From JAFLCA01 sp041907145 (GTDB taxonomy: Bacteria; Bdellovibrionota_C; UBA2361; JAFLCA01), in assembly GCA_041907145.1 (NCBI GenBank), contig JAYRHW010000157.1, positions 1 to 17,442 on the forward strand: 17,442 nucleotides of DNA, given 5' to 3'. The notes under the pieces are model-generated. The model was not told the DNA's origin. It worked only from the letters and a program-made list of their open reading frames with translations, and searched no databases. Shown piece by piece: positions 7,050 through 14,614 of this stretch. The position numbers were made by a program, and so were the translations under genes. How positions within the stretch are numbered: the stretch's first letter is position 1; the number at the start of each line of letters is the position of its first letter.

Positions 7050-8075
7050 TCAGTTTCCTCGTCCAAGCGGTCCTGACACCTCGGCCAAGGCCCTAGAAAA
7101 ACTAGGTTTTCCTGCGAGAAACACCCTATGGCTCGAGGAAACAAAGATGCCTTGGGCAGCATGAACCAAACTCAAAAGCCTAGAAGAGTCAGTCTGGTTT
7201 AGAAAGAAGCAAGCACTCGAGAGCGCGTCCGAGAGCACGCAGCTGGGTGCAACCACAGTGCTCTGTTGGCAGACCTGTCCCGGCCTCCCGGTGCGCGGAT
7301 CAATCAGATGGTGGTACCGTCGACCATTAACGAACCAAGTATTGCGGTAGTCTCCAGAGGTCGAAACTCCGCAGTCCCCAAAGATTCGGACACTGCCGAG
7401 CATATTTTCCGAGCGAGGATCTTGGATATCGACAACCCATTCGGTGCGTCCAACAAAACGAATATCTCCGCTGCATGCCACCCGCGCGCAGCGGACTCCG
7501 CGCTGCTTGAGGAATTCCCCGGCCAGGTCAGCCATAAAGCCTTTGCCAATGCCATCAAAGTCGAGGCCGCTTTCACCGTGCAAAGCAACAGATCCACGGT
7601 CAAGTGTAACGGCGCTCTCCGCCACTCGCCGCAAGGCGCTTGTGATTTCCTGCCCTGATGGAATCGAGGCGGCTGCCTTCGCCTCCTTCCAGAGATGGGT
7701 CAGGCTCAAAATTGCCGGATTAAAGACTCCGCGAGAAAGGCGCTGAACCTGCTCTGCGCGAAGCAACAGGGCTTTCAGCACGACAGTGTCGCTGCCAAGT
7801 GCTATACGGCGGTCAACATTCAAGCGCCAGGTCTGGCTGTTTTGATCCCAATTCGAGACCAGTGCAATACATGATTCCAGGTACTGAAAACATTCGGATA
7901 TCAGCTCCTGTGCAGATGCCGTATCGACCGCATGCATAGCAATGCTGACATAGGTTCCCATCAGCGGCCGCACGCGCTCCACCCAATGCTCTTCCTGAAC
8001 AGCGAATGCCGGCGTAGCCAGGCAATCGAGTGCAGTGACGGCGGCAAGAGCCTTTATAAACGTCCGTCGTTCCAT
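7050..8075 (-). CDS. apbE: ApbE-family FAD:protein FMN transferase, Tat-exported
   Basis: ApbE uses FAD to attach FMN covalently to a Thr or Ser of FMN-binding domains outside the cytoplasm. The 341-residue product has the usual length. It begins with a Tat-type signal (ERRTFIK, hydrophobic stretch, then TPAFA near 21-25). Family landmarks are MGTYVSI (39-45), SNWDQNSQTWRLN (74-86), GVFNPAI (116-122), DFDGIGKGF (172-180), ACSGDIRFVG (200-209), STSGDYRN then HHLIDPRTGRP (238-265), and SDALSSACF (282-290). No lipobox is seen, so it is probably soluble or N-terminally anchored. It is the last gene of a three-gene operon, overlapping its upstream neighbour by 22 nt. The obvious substrate is the SGAT-containing FMN-binding protein encoded first in the operon. 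Confidence 0.93.
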   Translation of the reverse strand: MERRTFIKALAAVTALDCLATPAFAVQEEHWVERVRPLMGTYVSIAMHAVDTASAQELISECFQYLESCIALVSNWDQNSQTWRLNVDRRIALGSDTVVLKALLLRAEQVQRLSRGVFNPAILSLTHLWKEAKAAASIPSGQEITSALRRVAESAVTLDRGSVALHGESGLDFDGIGKGFMADLAGEFLKQRGVRCARVACSGDIRFVGRTEWVVDIQDPRSENMLGSVRIFGDCGVSTSGDYRNTWFVNGRRYHHLIDPRTGRPGQVCQQSTVVAPSCVLSDALSSACFFLNQTDSSRLLSLVHAAQGIFVSSSHRVFLAGKPSFSRALAEVSGPLGRGN

Positions 8076-8605
8076 ACTTCAGGATCTCGGCGTGGTCCCC
8101 ACATTTCCCAGAGCGGAATAAGCGTGAGCGCGGTCAGAGTGCAAACCAGAATGATAATCGATGGCCCATACAAGTATGAAAACCCGGGATGCAGGTAAAT
8201 GAGCAGCCAGGGCAGAGTAAAGGTCAGCAAAAACGACGAAAAGGATGTCACGTAGAGCAGCGTGCGCAGGTCGTCTCGAATGTCACAAATCGACAGCAAA
8301 TGACAGAGCAAGAAGAGGAGCATCGACCCGCCGAGGATATGAAGATGCGTCACCTCGACCAACTCGGCAAAGGGTCGTCTTTGTGAGGAGGTAAGCATGG
8401 TGTCCAGTTCGCTCTTGGAGGCCTCCCCTTCAGTCCCAAGATAGTAGTTTCGCACCGAACTTGGCGCGAGTCCCGTTCGCACCGTCGCCATGAAGATCGA
8501 AGTGAGTAATCCAAGCAGCAGGCCCAGCATTCCCATAGTCACTAGTACTCTGGTACTGCGCTTTGAACGTGATAGCCGGTAGCCCGGCACGGCTGCTTCT
8601 CTCAT
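8054..8605 (-). CDS. Four-helix membrane protein of a flavin redox operon, function unassigned
   Basis: This 183-residue product is not confidently assigned to a named family. Four transmembrane helices are visible, at about 20-41, 86-105, 114-138 and 147-168. Between helices 1 and 2 lies a polar segment with GLAPSSVRNYYLGTEGE. Helix 2 begins EVTHLHILGG and contains His87, His89 and His102. His102 is one residue beyond four helical turns from His87, so heme ligation is conceivable. Helix 3 ends in LPWLLIYLHP and helix 4 in LIPLWEMW. Its ATG overlaps the stop of the FMN-binding gene (ATGA), and its 3' end overlaps apbE. The conserved position between a flavoprotein and its flavin transferase suggests a membrane electron carrier or anchor, which is inference. 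Confidence 0.85.
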   Translation of the reverse strand: MREAAVPGYRLSRSKRSTRVLVTMGMLGLLLGLLTSIFMATVRTGLAPSSVRNYYLGTEGEASKSELDTMLTSSQRRPFAELVEVTHLHILGGSMLLFLLCHLLSICDIRDDLRTLLYVTSFSSFLLTFTLPWLLIYLHPGFSYLYGPSIIILVCTLTALTLIPLWEMWGPRRDPEVWNDGRL

Positions 8606-9144
8606 GAGGGCTTAGCTCCATAAAAATGCTGCCACAAGAGCAGGTCACGCTTAACGCCCTTGGCTAGAGACATTGATGAAATCGTAGCCCCCGACATATT
8701 GCTGATATCATGGCCGACTCGCATCTCATCGGAAGATTGTTTAGATCTGAATTGCTCGGTAAACTTTTTTTCTCGCACTTCCCAGCCACGAATTTCTCTA
8801 AACACCATCACCTCTACCTGAGTAACGCTACCTGAAGGTGAGATGCCGACTATATAGGTGATGGGAAGATGCTTGCCTATCTCGTTGTCGATTATTGCGT
8901 AGCCCGTCGCAGCGCCGTCCTTACGGCAAACGAAGAAATATGCCATGTCAGCATCATCGCCCCACAGTCTTTGGTCCCTTAGTGTATCGCGAAGTGCCGC
9001 ATCGATTGGCCTTGGGTCTGCTGTCCGTTCACAGTCCTTGCCAAGCACGAGATCGAGAGCTGCTTCCTTGCTGAGGTAAACCTCAGCCCGCAGACTAGAG
9101 GCCATGAATAGAATTGCGGTGAATAATGCTGCCAGCGTACGCAT
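8602..9144 (-). CDS. Exported FMN-binding (RnfG/NqrC-like) flavoprotein
   Basis: This 180-residue exported protein carries an FMN_bind-type domain, the domain of NqrC and RnfG that holds covalent FMN and transfers electrons outside the cytoplasmic membrane. With the ATG at 9144 it starts with a clean Sec signal (MRTLAALFTAILFMASS). The diagnostic motif is MSGATISS near the C terminus; Thr154 of SGAT is the expected FMN attachment site. Before it come YAIIDNEIGKHLPITYIVGISPSGSVTQVEVM, matching the family's two strands, and REIRGWEVREKKF. The usual Asp of the flavinylation motif is not in its standard place. Starts at 9159 (ATG) and 9186 (TTG) are alternatives, as no ribosome site is decisive. 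It is first in the operon with the membrane protein and apbE. Confidence 0.88.
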   Translation of the reverse strand: MRTLAALFTAILFMASSLRAEVYLSKEAALDLVLGKDCERTADPRPIDAALRDTLRDQRLWGDDADMAYFFVCRKDGAATGYAIIDNEIGKHLPITYIVGISPSGSVTQVEVMVFREIRGWEVREKKFTEQFRSKQSSDEMRVGHDISNMSGATISSMSLAKGVKRDLLLWQHFYGAKPS

Positions 9145-9229
9145 ATGAGTGCCGCGCATCCTACAAGACTTCGGTATGCCAAACAAGAGCTTGGCATCTC
9201 AACTAGCGCGGCCCCGCTTTGGGCATGAG

Positions 9230-9260
9230 TATATAGGGGACTTTCTATAGCGCCTGTCAG
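9230..9260 (-). promoter_or_regulatory. Possible promoter of the FMN-binding/membrane protein/apbE operon
   Basis: On the minus strand CTGACA (9260-9255) and TATATA (9235-9230) are 19 bp apart, slightly longer than ideal. The site lies about 85 nt upstream of the operon's first start codon in a divergent intergenic region. Confidence 0.3.
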
Positions 9261-9334
9261 CCCACATTCTGATAGGACAGAGGGGTACCCGGCGCTTCAG
9301 GCTGGGTTCCGTCATCGCAGGCTTCTTGGATTGT

Positions 9335-10009
9335 ATGTCAAAAATTTCGGTCTTCTTTGCCCTATGCGCTTCGCTCTTGGCCACAAGCGCGGGCGCTGAA
9401 CCGCGTATCGAGAATTGGTCAACGGAGATTCGCATCCACGAAGACAATGCGCTAACCATCACCGAAGAAATCGATGTCGATGTCCCAGCAGATTCCGACC
9501 TAAAGAATTTTTCGCATCTGCTGCCGAGTCGTCCGGGCCCGGACGGGAAAATGGGGAGCCCGATAAAATACGAGGTACTGCGCGCCTCAATTAACGGGCA
9601 TGGGGTCATACCGCTGCTGTTTCTCGGGGAGAGCAATATTCAAATCAAGCTCGGCCAAGCCACACCCTTTGCCGGTGGAAGCAATAAATTCAGTGTTCAG
9701 CTAAAGGCCCGCGATGTGCGCTATGCAGACAAGGTGCAGGGAGTCGAAAAAATCGCCTGGCCATTGACTCTCAAATTTCCAGGAGGGGTTAACAACTACA
9801 GCCTGGCTGTCATTCCGCCCCAATCGATCGAAGCTACAAAGCTGGGAGTTGAAATTTATGACTTCTCATCAGGTCTACTTAAGATCAAGAAGCCGCAACT
9901 GACTATCAAAGATGGGCGCATCCTCGCCAAAGCTAGTCCCGATAATCCAGGCGGAATCGTTATGGCAATATTCTCGCTTCCTGATGCGAAGGCTGCCCAA
10001 AGAGGCTAA
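9335..10009 (+). CDS. Secreted protein resembling the DUF2207 N-terminal domain
   Basis: The product has 224 residues. It starts with a Sec signal peptide (MSKISVFFALCASLLATSAGA, hydrophobic with an AGA cleavage site, about 1-21). The mature N terminus, IENWSTEIRIHEDNALTITEEIDVDV, resembles the opening beta-sandwich of DUF2207 proteins, in which a domain of this kind precedes membrane helices. Here no helices follow: the rest is beta-rich and ends in a short polar tail. The protein would therefore be free in the periplasm or outside. The ATG at 9335 is preferred over the TTG at 9326 because the signal peptide begins there; no strong ribosome site is visible. It diverges from the flavin operon, and its stop overlaps the stop of a possible minus-strand ORF. 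Its role is unknown. Confidence 0.75.
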   Translation: MSKISVFFALCASLLATSAGAEPRIENWSTEIRIHEDNALTITEEIDVDVPADSDLKNFSHLLPSRPGPDGKMGSPIKYEVLRASINGHGVIPLLFLGESNIQIKLGQATPFAGGSNKFSVQLKARDVRYADKVQGVEKIAWPLTLKFPGGVNNYSLAVIPPQSIEATKLGVEIYDFSSGLLKIKKPQLTIKDGRILAKASPDNPGGIVMAIFSLPDAKAAQRG

Positions 10010-10236
10010 GGCGTCATGCTCACCGTTAAATTCTCCGGCTGCATCAATTGCAAGCTTAGCGCCTCGCTGCCTGTCTGAACCATGGCGGGAACTGCGTCGT
10101 GATGAATCGAGGACTTCGTCAGGTTGGTGGACGGCAGCATCACAGCAAGGATAAGGGTAAGAGCTAGATTTGCCAGCGCCACGGCCGATCCCTTTTCGGA
10201 CTCTGCTTTAGAATTCAATTTCGACATCTCGCTCAT
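10006..10236 (-). CDS. Possible small single-helix membrane protein
   Basis: This 76-codon frame would encode a polar N terminus (MSEMSKLNSKAESEKG), one hydrophobic helix (AVALANLALTLILAVML) and a roughly 40-residue tail without cysteines. The layout is sensible for a bitopic inner-membrane protein. Against it, the ATG at 10236 (or 10227) has no clear ribosome site and I recognise no family. Its stop overlaps the convergent stop at 10009. It could be translated at the end of the cox transcript. Confidence 0.35.
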   Translation of the reverse strand: MSEMSKLNSKAESEKGSAVALANLALTLILAVMLPSTNLTKSSIHHDAVPAMVQTGSEALSLQLMQPENLTVSMTP

Positions 10237-10466
10237 ACCAAGAGCAATCGTCGCCGGCCCGGCTTCGGGTAAGAATCGGGGGCGCAAGTTTATCTTGAGG
10301 CTGCAAAATGCAGATACTGCCGATAAGGGCTTGAGGGAAAGAACTACTCCCCATAGGCAGATTTCGTAGCGGACGGCCCCCTAGGGCAAAGGACGGGGGC
10401 GTTAGCCCCTAAGGTGCGAGGATACTTGCAGAATCAATGCTTACTGATTAGCGAGCGTTGGCTCTG
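10237..10466. other. Spacer between a possible small gene and the cox operon
   Basis: No gene is visible here. The only structure is a GC-rich cluster of overlapping hairpins at 10376-10409, just after the end of the cox operon on the minus strand. Confidence 0.6.
10376..10409 (-). terminator. Candidate end-of-operon hairpins after coxD
   Basis: GGGGC (10396-10400) can pair with GCCCC (10405-10409) over a 4-nt loop, or GGGGGC (10395-10400) with GCCCCC (10376-10381). The two stems exclude each other. There is no T-run, so it is not a standard intrinsic terminator, but its place about 58 nt beyond the coxD stop suits transcript ending or 3' protection. Confidence 0.35.
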
Positions 10467-10832
10467 CTACCGAGCAGCATTTGGCTCTGGCATCTGAGTA
10501 AAAATCTTTGGCTGGCTCCGGAACGGATTATCGATAAAGACCCCAGCCAAGAGAATCGCAAGCAAGAAAATTGGAAAGAAGGCATACAACCAGGTGGTCG
10601 GTTTCTCGTATTTCAAATGCATGAAGAACAGAGCCACCAGCATCGCCTTCACGGAGGCCACCAACATAGCCACCACGATATTCATGGCACCAAGGTCGAT
10701 ATGCGAAACCCATACGGTCAGGACGGTCAGAACGCCTAGCGCCAGAAAGACCCCGACATATATTTTAAATGGCACCACGTGTCCGAGCTCATGTGAGCCG
10801 CCGTGATCCGAGCTGTCATTATGATGCGACAT
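10467..10832 (-). CDS. coxD: Cytochrome c oxidase subunit IV (prokaryotic type)
   Basis: This 121-residue small subunit of the aa3-type oxidase has a His-rich cytoplasmic start (MSHHNDSSDHGGSHELGH) and three transmembrane helices, at about 22-43, 50-72 and 80-99. It contains the family signature VKAMLVALFFMHLKYE. Subunit IV of this class is not catalytic and helps assembly or stability of the subunit I/II core. The ATG at 10832 has AGGA six bases upstream; an alternative start 48 nt further out would lie inside coxC and lacks support. The start is 8 nt past the coxC stop, so the genes are cotranscribed. Confidence 0.9.
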   Translation of the reverse strand: MSHHNDSSDHGGSHELGHVVPFKIYVGVFLALGVLTVLTVWVSHIDLGAMNIVVAMLVASVKAMLVALFFMHLKYEKPTTWLYAFFPIFLLAILLAGVFIDNPFRSQPKIFTQMPEPNAAR

Positions 10833-10840
10833 GTGTAGTC

Positions 10841-11506
10841 CTACCCAACAAGATACAGCAATGGAAACAGATAGATCCAAATAAGGTCAACCAAGTGCCA
10901 GTACAGCGCTCCAACTTCTACTGGCGTGTAGTACTGAGAGGAGAAGCGATTCTTCCTAGACTTCGAGAGCACCCAGGTCAAAATCGCCATACCAAAGATA
11001 ACGTGCAAGCCGTGCAGTCCGGTCATGCAGTAGTAGAGACCAAAGAAGGTTTTGTACTCGATGTTGAATTCCGGCGAGTTGAAGAATTCTGTCCCGGGAA
11101 AGAGCCCATGGTGGTACTTAGCCGAGTACTCGAAATACTTAATGACCAAGAAAATACAGCCGCACAGAATGGTGGTCGCTAAACAAGCCGTTACCTTTTT
11201 GTTATTCCCATGTTGAGCAGCATCAACGGCAAGCGCCGCTGTAAAGCTGCTAAAAATGAGGACGAAGGTATTGGTCATTCCCAGCCGCCAATCGAGATGA
11301 TGGCTGGCGGTATGGAACTCGTGCAGGTAGTACCAGCGAAATATCGCGAACGCGGCGAACAGGCCGCCGAACAGCAAAATTTCCGTTGCCAAAAACAGCC
11401 ACATGCCCAATTTTGCCGCGTGGTAAGCCGTTGGAGCATCCATGTGATGCACATGCGGCGGCTGACCCATCAGCTCTTCATCCATCGTATGTTCGTGTGC
11501 GCTCAT
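10841..11506 (-). CDS. coxC: Cytochrome c oxidase subunit III
   Basis: Subunit III stabilises the proton-pumping core of heme-copper oxidases. The 221-residue product is the short, five-helix form. Its His-rich N terminus (HVHHMDAPTAYHAAKLG) leads into MWLFLATEILLFGGLFAAF, a hallmark of the family. Further markers are MTNTFVLIFSSFTAALAV, the segment ending TGLHGLHVIFGM, and the final EVGALYWHLVDLIWIYLFPLLYL. The ATG at 11506 is 34 nt downstream of the coxA stop and a short gap precedes coxD. Confidence 0.96.
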   Translation of the reverse strand: MSAHEHTMDEELMGQPPHVHHMDAPTAYHAAKLGMWLFLATEILLFGGLFAAFAIFRWYYLHEFHTASHHLDWRLGMTNTFVLIFSSFTAALAVDAAQHGNNKKVTACLATTILCGCIFLVIKYFEYSAKYHHGLFPGTEFFNSPEFNIEYKTFFGLYYCMTGLHGLHVIFGMAILTWVLSKSRKNRFSSQYYTPVEVGALYWHLVDLIWIYLFPLLYLVG

Positions 11507-11540
11507 ATTACTCGTGACTAAGCTCCAACTAAAAATTCCC

Positions 11541-13229
11541 CTAGTGCGCCGGATCCTCGACGGGACTCCCGTAGCCGTATGTCCACTCGGTTACCACCGG
11601 ATCCTCTACGAAGTTCTCGGTTGGCGGTGGAGACGGAGTCTTCCACTCTAACGAGAGTGAATTATAGGGATTGGCTGGCGCTTTCACTTTGCCGAAAATC
11701 GCGCAGAACAAGAGATTCATCAGCGCCGAGAAGTAACCCAGGGCGTTGATGTAGGCGCCCACGGTCGAGGCAAAATGCATCGACTCGAACTGCGGCAGAT
11801 AATCATAATAACGCCGCGGCATGCCCTCCATGCCCAGAACAAACTGCGGCAAGAAGGTAAGATTGAATCCAACGAAGACCAGCACCCAGGTAATCTTACC
11901 GATATTCTCGTTGTACATTTTGCCGGTGATCTTCGGAAACCAGAAATGCAGCGCTGCCATGAGTCCAATCACGGCTCCGCCTTGAATGGTGTAATGGAAG
12001 TGCGCCACCACGAAGTACGTGTCGTGATAGAAAACGTCCACTGCAACGGTCGCCAAGTAGATTCCGGTCGTTCCAGCAACCATGAACAAGAATACGAAGC
12101 CCATGGCGTAGAGCATCGGAGTATCGAAGCGAATGGAGCCTCGATACATCGTACTAACCCAGTTGAATACTTTCACCGCCGTTGGCACCGCCACGAAGAA
12201 GGTCGCAAGCGAAAAATATATCGCCGAAGTGTCAGATATGCCGGCCACGAACATATGGTGTGCCCACACGATGAAGCCGATGAAGGCAATGGCGAGCGAG
12301 GCATAGCAAACCATGTGGTATCCGAAAAGCGGCTTGCGGGAGAAGACGGGGATTATTTCTCCGACCACACCGAAGGCCGGGAGCACCATGATGTACACTA
12401 CCGGATGCGAATAGAACCAAAAGAAGTGCTCAAACAATACCGGGTCGCCGCCGAGCTTAGGATCGAAAATACCGATTCCCATCGAACGCTCCATGATGAG
12501 GAGCAGAAGCGTGATGCCGACCACCGGCGTCGCAAGAGTCTGAATAACGGCCGTTGCGTATGAGGCCCAGATAAATACCGGCAGACGATCCCAAGTCATG
12601 CCGGGGCAGCGCAGCTTATGAATGGTGACGATGAAATTCAGTCCGGTCAAAATCGATGAAAAGCCCAGAACGAATGCCGCACCTGTCATCCAAATAACCG
12701 AAGACCCGGACTGCAGGCTGTAGGGAGCATAGAAAGTCCAGCCTGTATCAACTGGACCGATAAGTCCGAGCTTGCTCATGAATGCCGCGATCGCGCCGCC
12801 GCCAAATGGCTGTAAAAGGGCGATTAAAGCCATAATCGAACCGACCACGTAGATGTAGTAGCTCAAGAGATTGAGCCGCGGAAAGGCAACGTCCTTAGCG
12901 CCGATCATAAGGGGGATGAGGAAGTTTCCCATCACCGCAGGAATGCCGGGCACGATAAAGAGAAAGATCATTATCGCGCCGTGCAGCGTAAAAAGAATGT
13001 TATAGGTCTGCGCGTCGATGATGTCCTTACCCGAGTGCATGAGCTCGGTGCGCATAATCAGCGCAAAGACTCCGGCAGTGAAAAAGAATATCGTGATGGC
13101 GAACAGATACATTAACGCGATGCGCTTGTGATCAACTGTCGTAAGCCAAGACCACAATCCCTTAGGATCGTTTAAATAGTTACGACCTTCGCTGTTCGTT
13201 CCGTGTGCATGTGCAGTGTGAGTACTCAT
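11541..13229 (-). CDS. coxA: Cytochrome c oxidase subunit I, heme-copper type A2
   Basis: This is the catalytic subunit that reduces O2 at the heme a3-CuB site and pumps protons. The 562-residue product keeps all metal ligands: His83 and His412 for the low-spin heme, His410 for heme a3, and His275, His324 and His325 for CuB. Tyr279 is the cross-linked tyrosine. The helix VI motif reads YSHPVVY (273-279), not GHPEVY. The D-channel glutamate is absent and replaced by the Tyr-Ser pair that defines type A2 oxidases. Asp113 at the D-channel mouth and Lys353 of the K channel are present. The ATG at 13229 has AAGGAAGG eight bases upstream; the GTG at 13238 would sit too close to that site. Confidence 0.97.
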   Translation of the reverse strand: MSTHTAHAHGTNSEGRNYLNDPKGLWSWLTTVDHKRIALMYLFAITIFFFTAGVFALIMRTELMHSGKDIIDAQTYNILFTLHGAIMIFLFIVPGIPAVMGNFLIPLMIGAKDVAFPRLNLLSYYIYVVGSIMALIALLQPFGGGAIAAFMSKLGLIGPVDTGWTFYAPYSLQSGSSVIWMTGAAFVLGFSSILTGLNFIVTIHKLRCPGMTWDRLPVFIWASYATAVIQTLATPVVGITLLLLIMERSMGIGIFDPKLGGDPVLFEHFFWFYSHPVVYIMVLPAFGVVGEIIPVFSRKPLFGYHMVCYASLAIAFIGFIVWAHHMFVAGISDTSAIYFSLATFFVAVPTAVKVFNWVSTMYRGSIRFDTPMLYAMGFVFLFMVAGTTGIYLATVAVDVFYHDTYFVVAHFHYTIQGGAVIGLMAALHFWFPKITGKMYNENIGKITWVLVFVGFNLTFLPQFVLGMEGMPRRYYDYLPQFESMHFASTVGAYINALGYFSALMNLLFCAIFGKVKAPANPYNSLSLEWKTPSPPPTENFVEDPVVTEWTYGYGSPVEDPAH

Positions 13230-13237
13230 AACCCCCA

Positions 13238-13245
13238 CCTTCCTT
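13238..13245 (-). promoter_or_regulatory. Ribosome binding site deciding the coxA start
   Basis: AAGGAAGG on the minus strand is 8 nt from the ATG at 13229 but abuts the alternative GTG at 13238, so it selects the ATG. Confidence 0.7.
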
Positions 13246-13294
13246 CAAATACGTCTCGTGTTGCTACCTGCTCAATCAACTCTTAAAACCTGCC

Positions 13295-14566
13295 TCACTT
13301 CAACGTCTTGAGGAACTCAATGACGTCTGCGATTTCAGCATCGCTGAGGCCGAGAACCGGCATGGCGCCCTTGTTCTCGAAACCGGCAACGATCTGAGCC
13401 TGCGGCTCCTGAATTGAACGCTTGATATACGCATCGTCAGCATTGACGGTGGTTCCGTCCGTCAACTTCTGCGGCGTGCCGTAAAGCCCTTTGAACGATG
13501 GGCCAACGACCACTGCGCCATCCAAAGAGTGACAGCCCATGCAGGCCTTGGCCTGATAGAGGGCCTTGCCGCGATCTGCCGGCGTGGCGTTGGCTGCAGC
13601 CGCCTGCACTGTCGGCTTCGCTGCTTCTCCAGTCAGCGTTCGCATATAAGCGATGATCGCCGAAATATCGTCGTCGCTCAGCTGCCCAGCAAATGCCGGC
13701 ATCAAGTTTGGCAAAAAACCCTGAACGATGTGCTTATTCGGCTCTATAATTGACTCGTGAATATAGTTTTCGTCAGCGGTATAATCTGCACCGTCAGTCC
13801 ACTTGGCTTTGCGTCCATATATATTGAGGAAGCTCGGGCCGACGAGTGGCGTACCGTCAACCGTATGGCAAGAAACGCACATCTTTTCTTTATACAAAGT
13901 CTTTCCGCGTTCGGCCGGTCCCATCTTAGCCATCGCCAGCTCTGCACTGCGATCGCCTAGCCATCGATCATAGTCAGCCTGCGGAAGCACGCGCAGCTTT
14001 GCCAGCATGGCGGAGTGATCTTTGCCGCAATACTCCGTGCAAAATGCCTGATAGACGCCGGTTTTGATCGGTTTGAACCAAAGGTAGGTATACTGTCCAG
14101 GAACAGCATCCTTTTTGACCCGCATGTCCGGCAAGAAGAAGCTATGCAGCACATCGCGGGAGCTAATCACCAACTTGACTGGCTGATCGACGGGAACGAC
14201 AAGATCGGAAGATTGCTTGCCGTTGGAATAGTAAAAATCCCACTTCCACTTCTGTCCGCGCACGTCGATGGTCAATGCGTTCTCGGGAACGGTGCGCATG
14301 TCCCGATAGAAGACCACGCCGTAATACGCGATAAAAATACAAACAAGCGTTGGGACTACGGTCCAAACAACTTCCAGGGTATTGTTGCCGAGGATCTGCG
14401 GGGTGTCATGGTCGACTCCGCCGCGCTGCCGGTAACGAACCGCAAAGTAAATCATGGCGCCAACGATGGCGACCGTGAAAAACACCGACAGATCCGTAAT
14501 AAGATTATGAATCCAGTCTATATCGGGAGCGAACGTGGAAGCTTGTTCCGGAAGAAAACGAAACAT
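13295..14566 (-). CDS. coxB: Cytochrome c oxidase subunit II fused to two cytochrome c domains
   Basis: Subunit II accepts electrons at its binuclear CuA centre and passes them to subunit I. The 423-residue product begins with two transmembrane helices (about 24-44 and 65-86). The cupredoxin domain follows, with all CuA ligands: His141, Cys176, Glu178, Cys180, His184 and Met187. Two cytochrome c domains come next, with CVSCH at 230-234 (likely axial Met289) and CMGCH at 342-346 (likely Met402). The two domains align closely along their length, for example ERGKTLY/DRGKALY and LVGPSFLNIYG/VVGPSFKGLYG, showing a tandem duplication. Most caa3 subunits II carry one such domain, so this form is unusual. 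The ATG at 14566 follows AAGGAAAGGCGG. The start is 48 nt downstream of sco and the stop 65 nt before coxA. Confidence 0.97.
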   Translation of the reverse strand: MFRFLPEQASTFAPDIDWIHNLITDLSVFFTVAIVGAMIYFAVRYRQRGGVDHDTPQILGNNTLEVVWTVVPTLVCIFIAYYGVVFYRDMRTVPENALTIDVRGQKWKWDFYYSNGKQSSDLVVPVDQPVKLVISSRDVLHSFFLPDMRVKKDAVPGQYTYLWFKPIKTGVYQAFCTEYCGKDHSAMLAKLRVLPQADYDRWLGDRSAELAMAKMGPAERGKTLYKEKMCVSCHTVDGTPLVGPSFLNIYGRKAKWTDGADYTADENYIHESIIEPNKHIVQGFLPNLMPAFAGQLSDDDISAIIAYMRTLTGEAAKPTVQAAAANATPADRGKALYQAKACMGCHSLDGAVVVGPSFKGLYGTPQKLTDGTTVNADDAYIKRSIQEPQAQIVAGFENKGAMPVLGLSDAEIADVIEFLKTLK

Positions 14567-14614
14567 TACCGCCTTTCCTTCTCTATATGTTTACAAAAGA
14601 CAGACATAGGAAAT

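Noticed and set aside
9199..9636. 145-codon minus-strand frame opposite the DUF2207-like gene
   Set aside because: The plus-strand frame has a signal peptide and family resemblance; the opposite frame has neither.
11775..12563. 262-codon plus-strand open frame inside coxA
   Set aside because: It is antisense to a highly conserved catalytic subunit, His/Arg/Glu-rich without domain pattern, and has no ribosome site.
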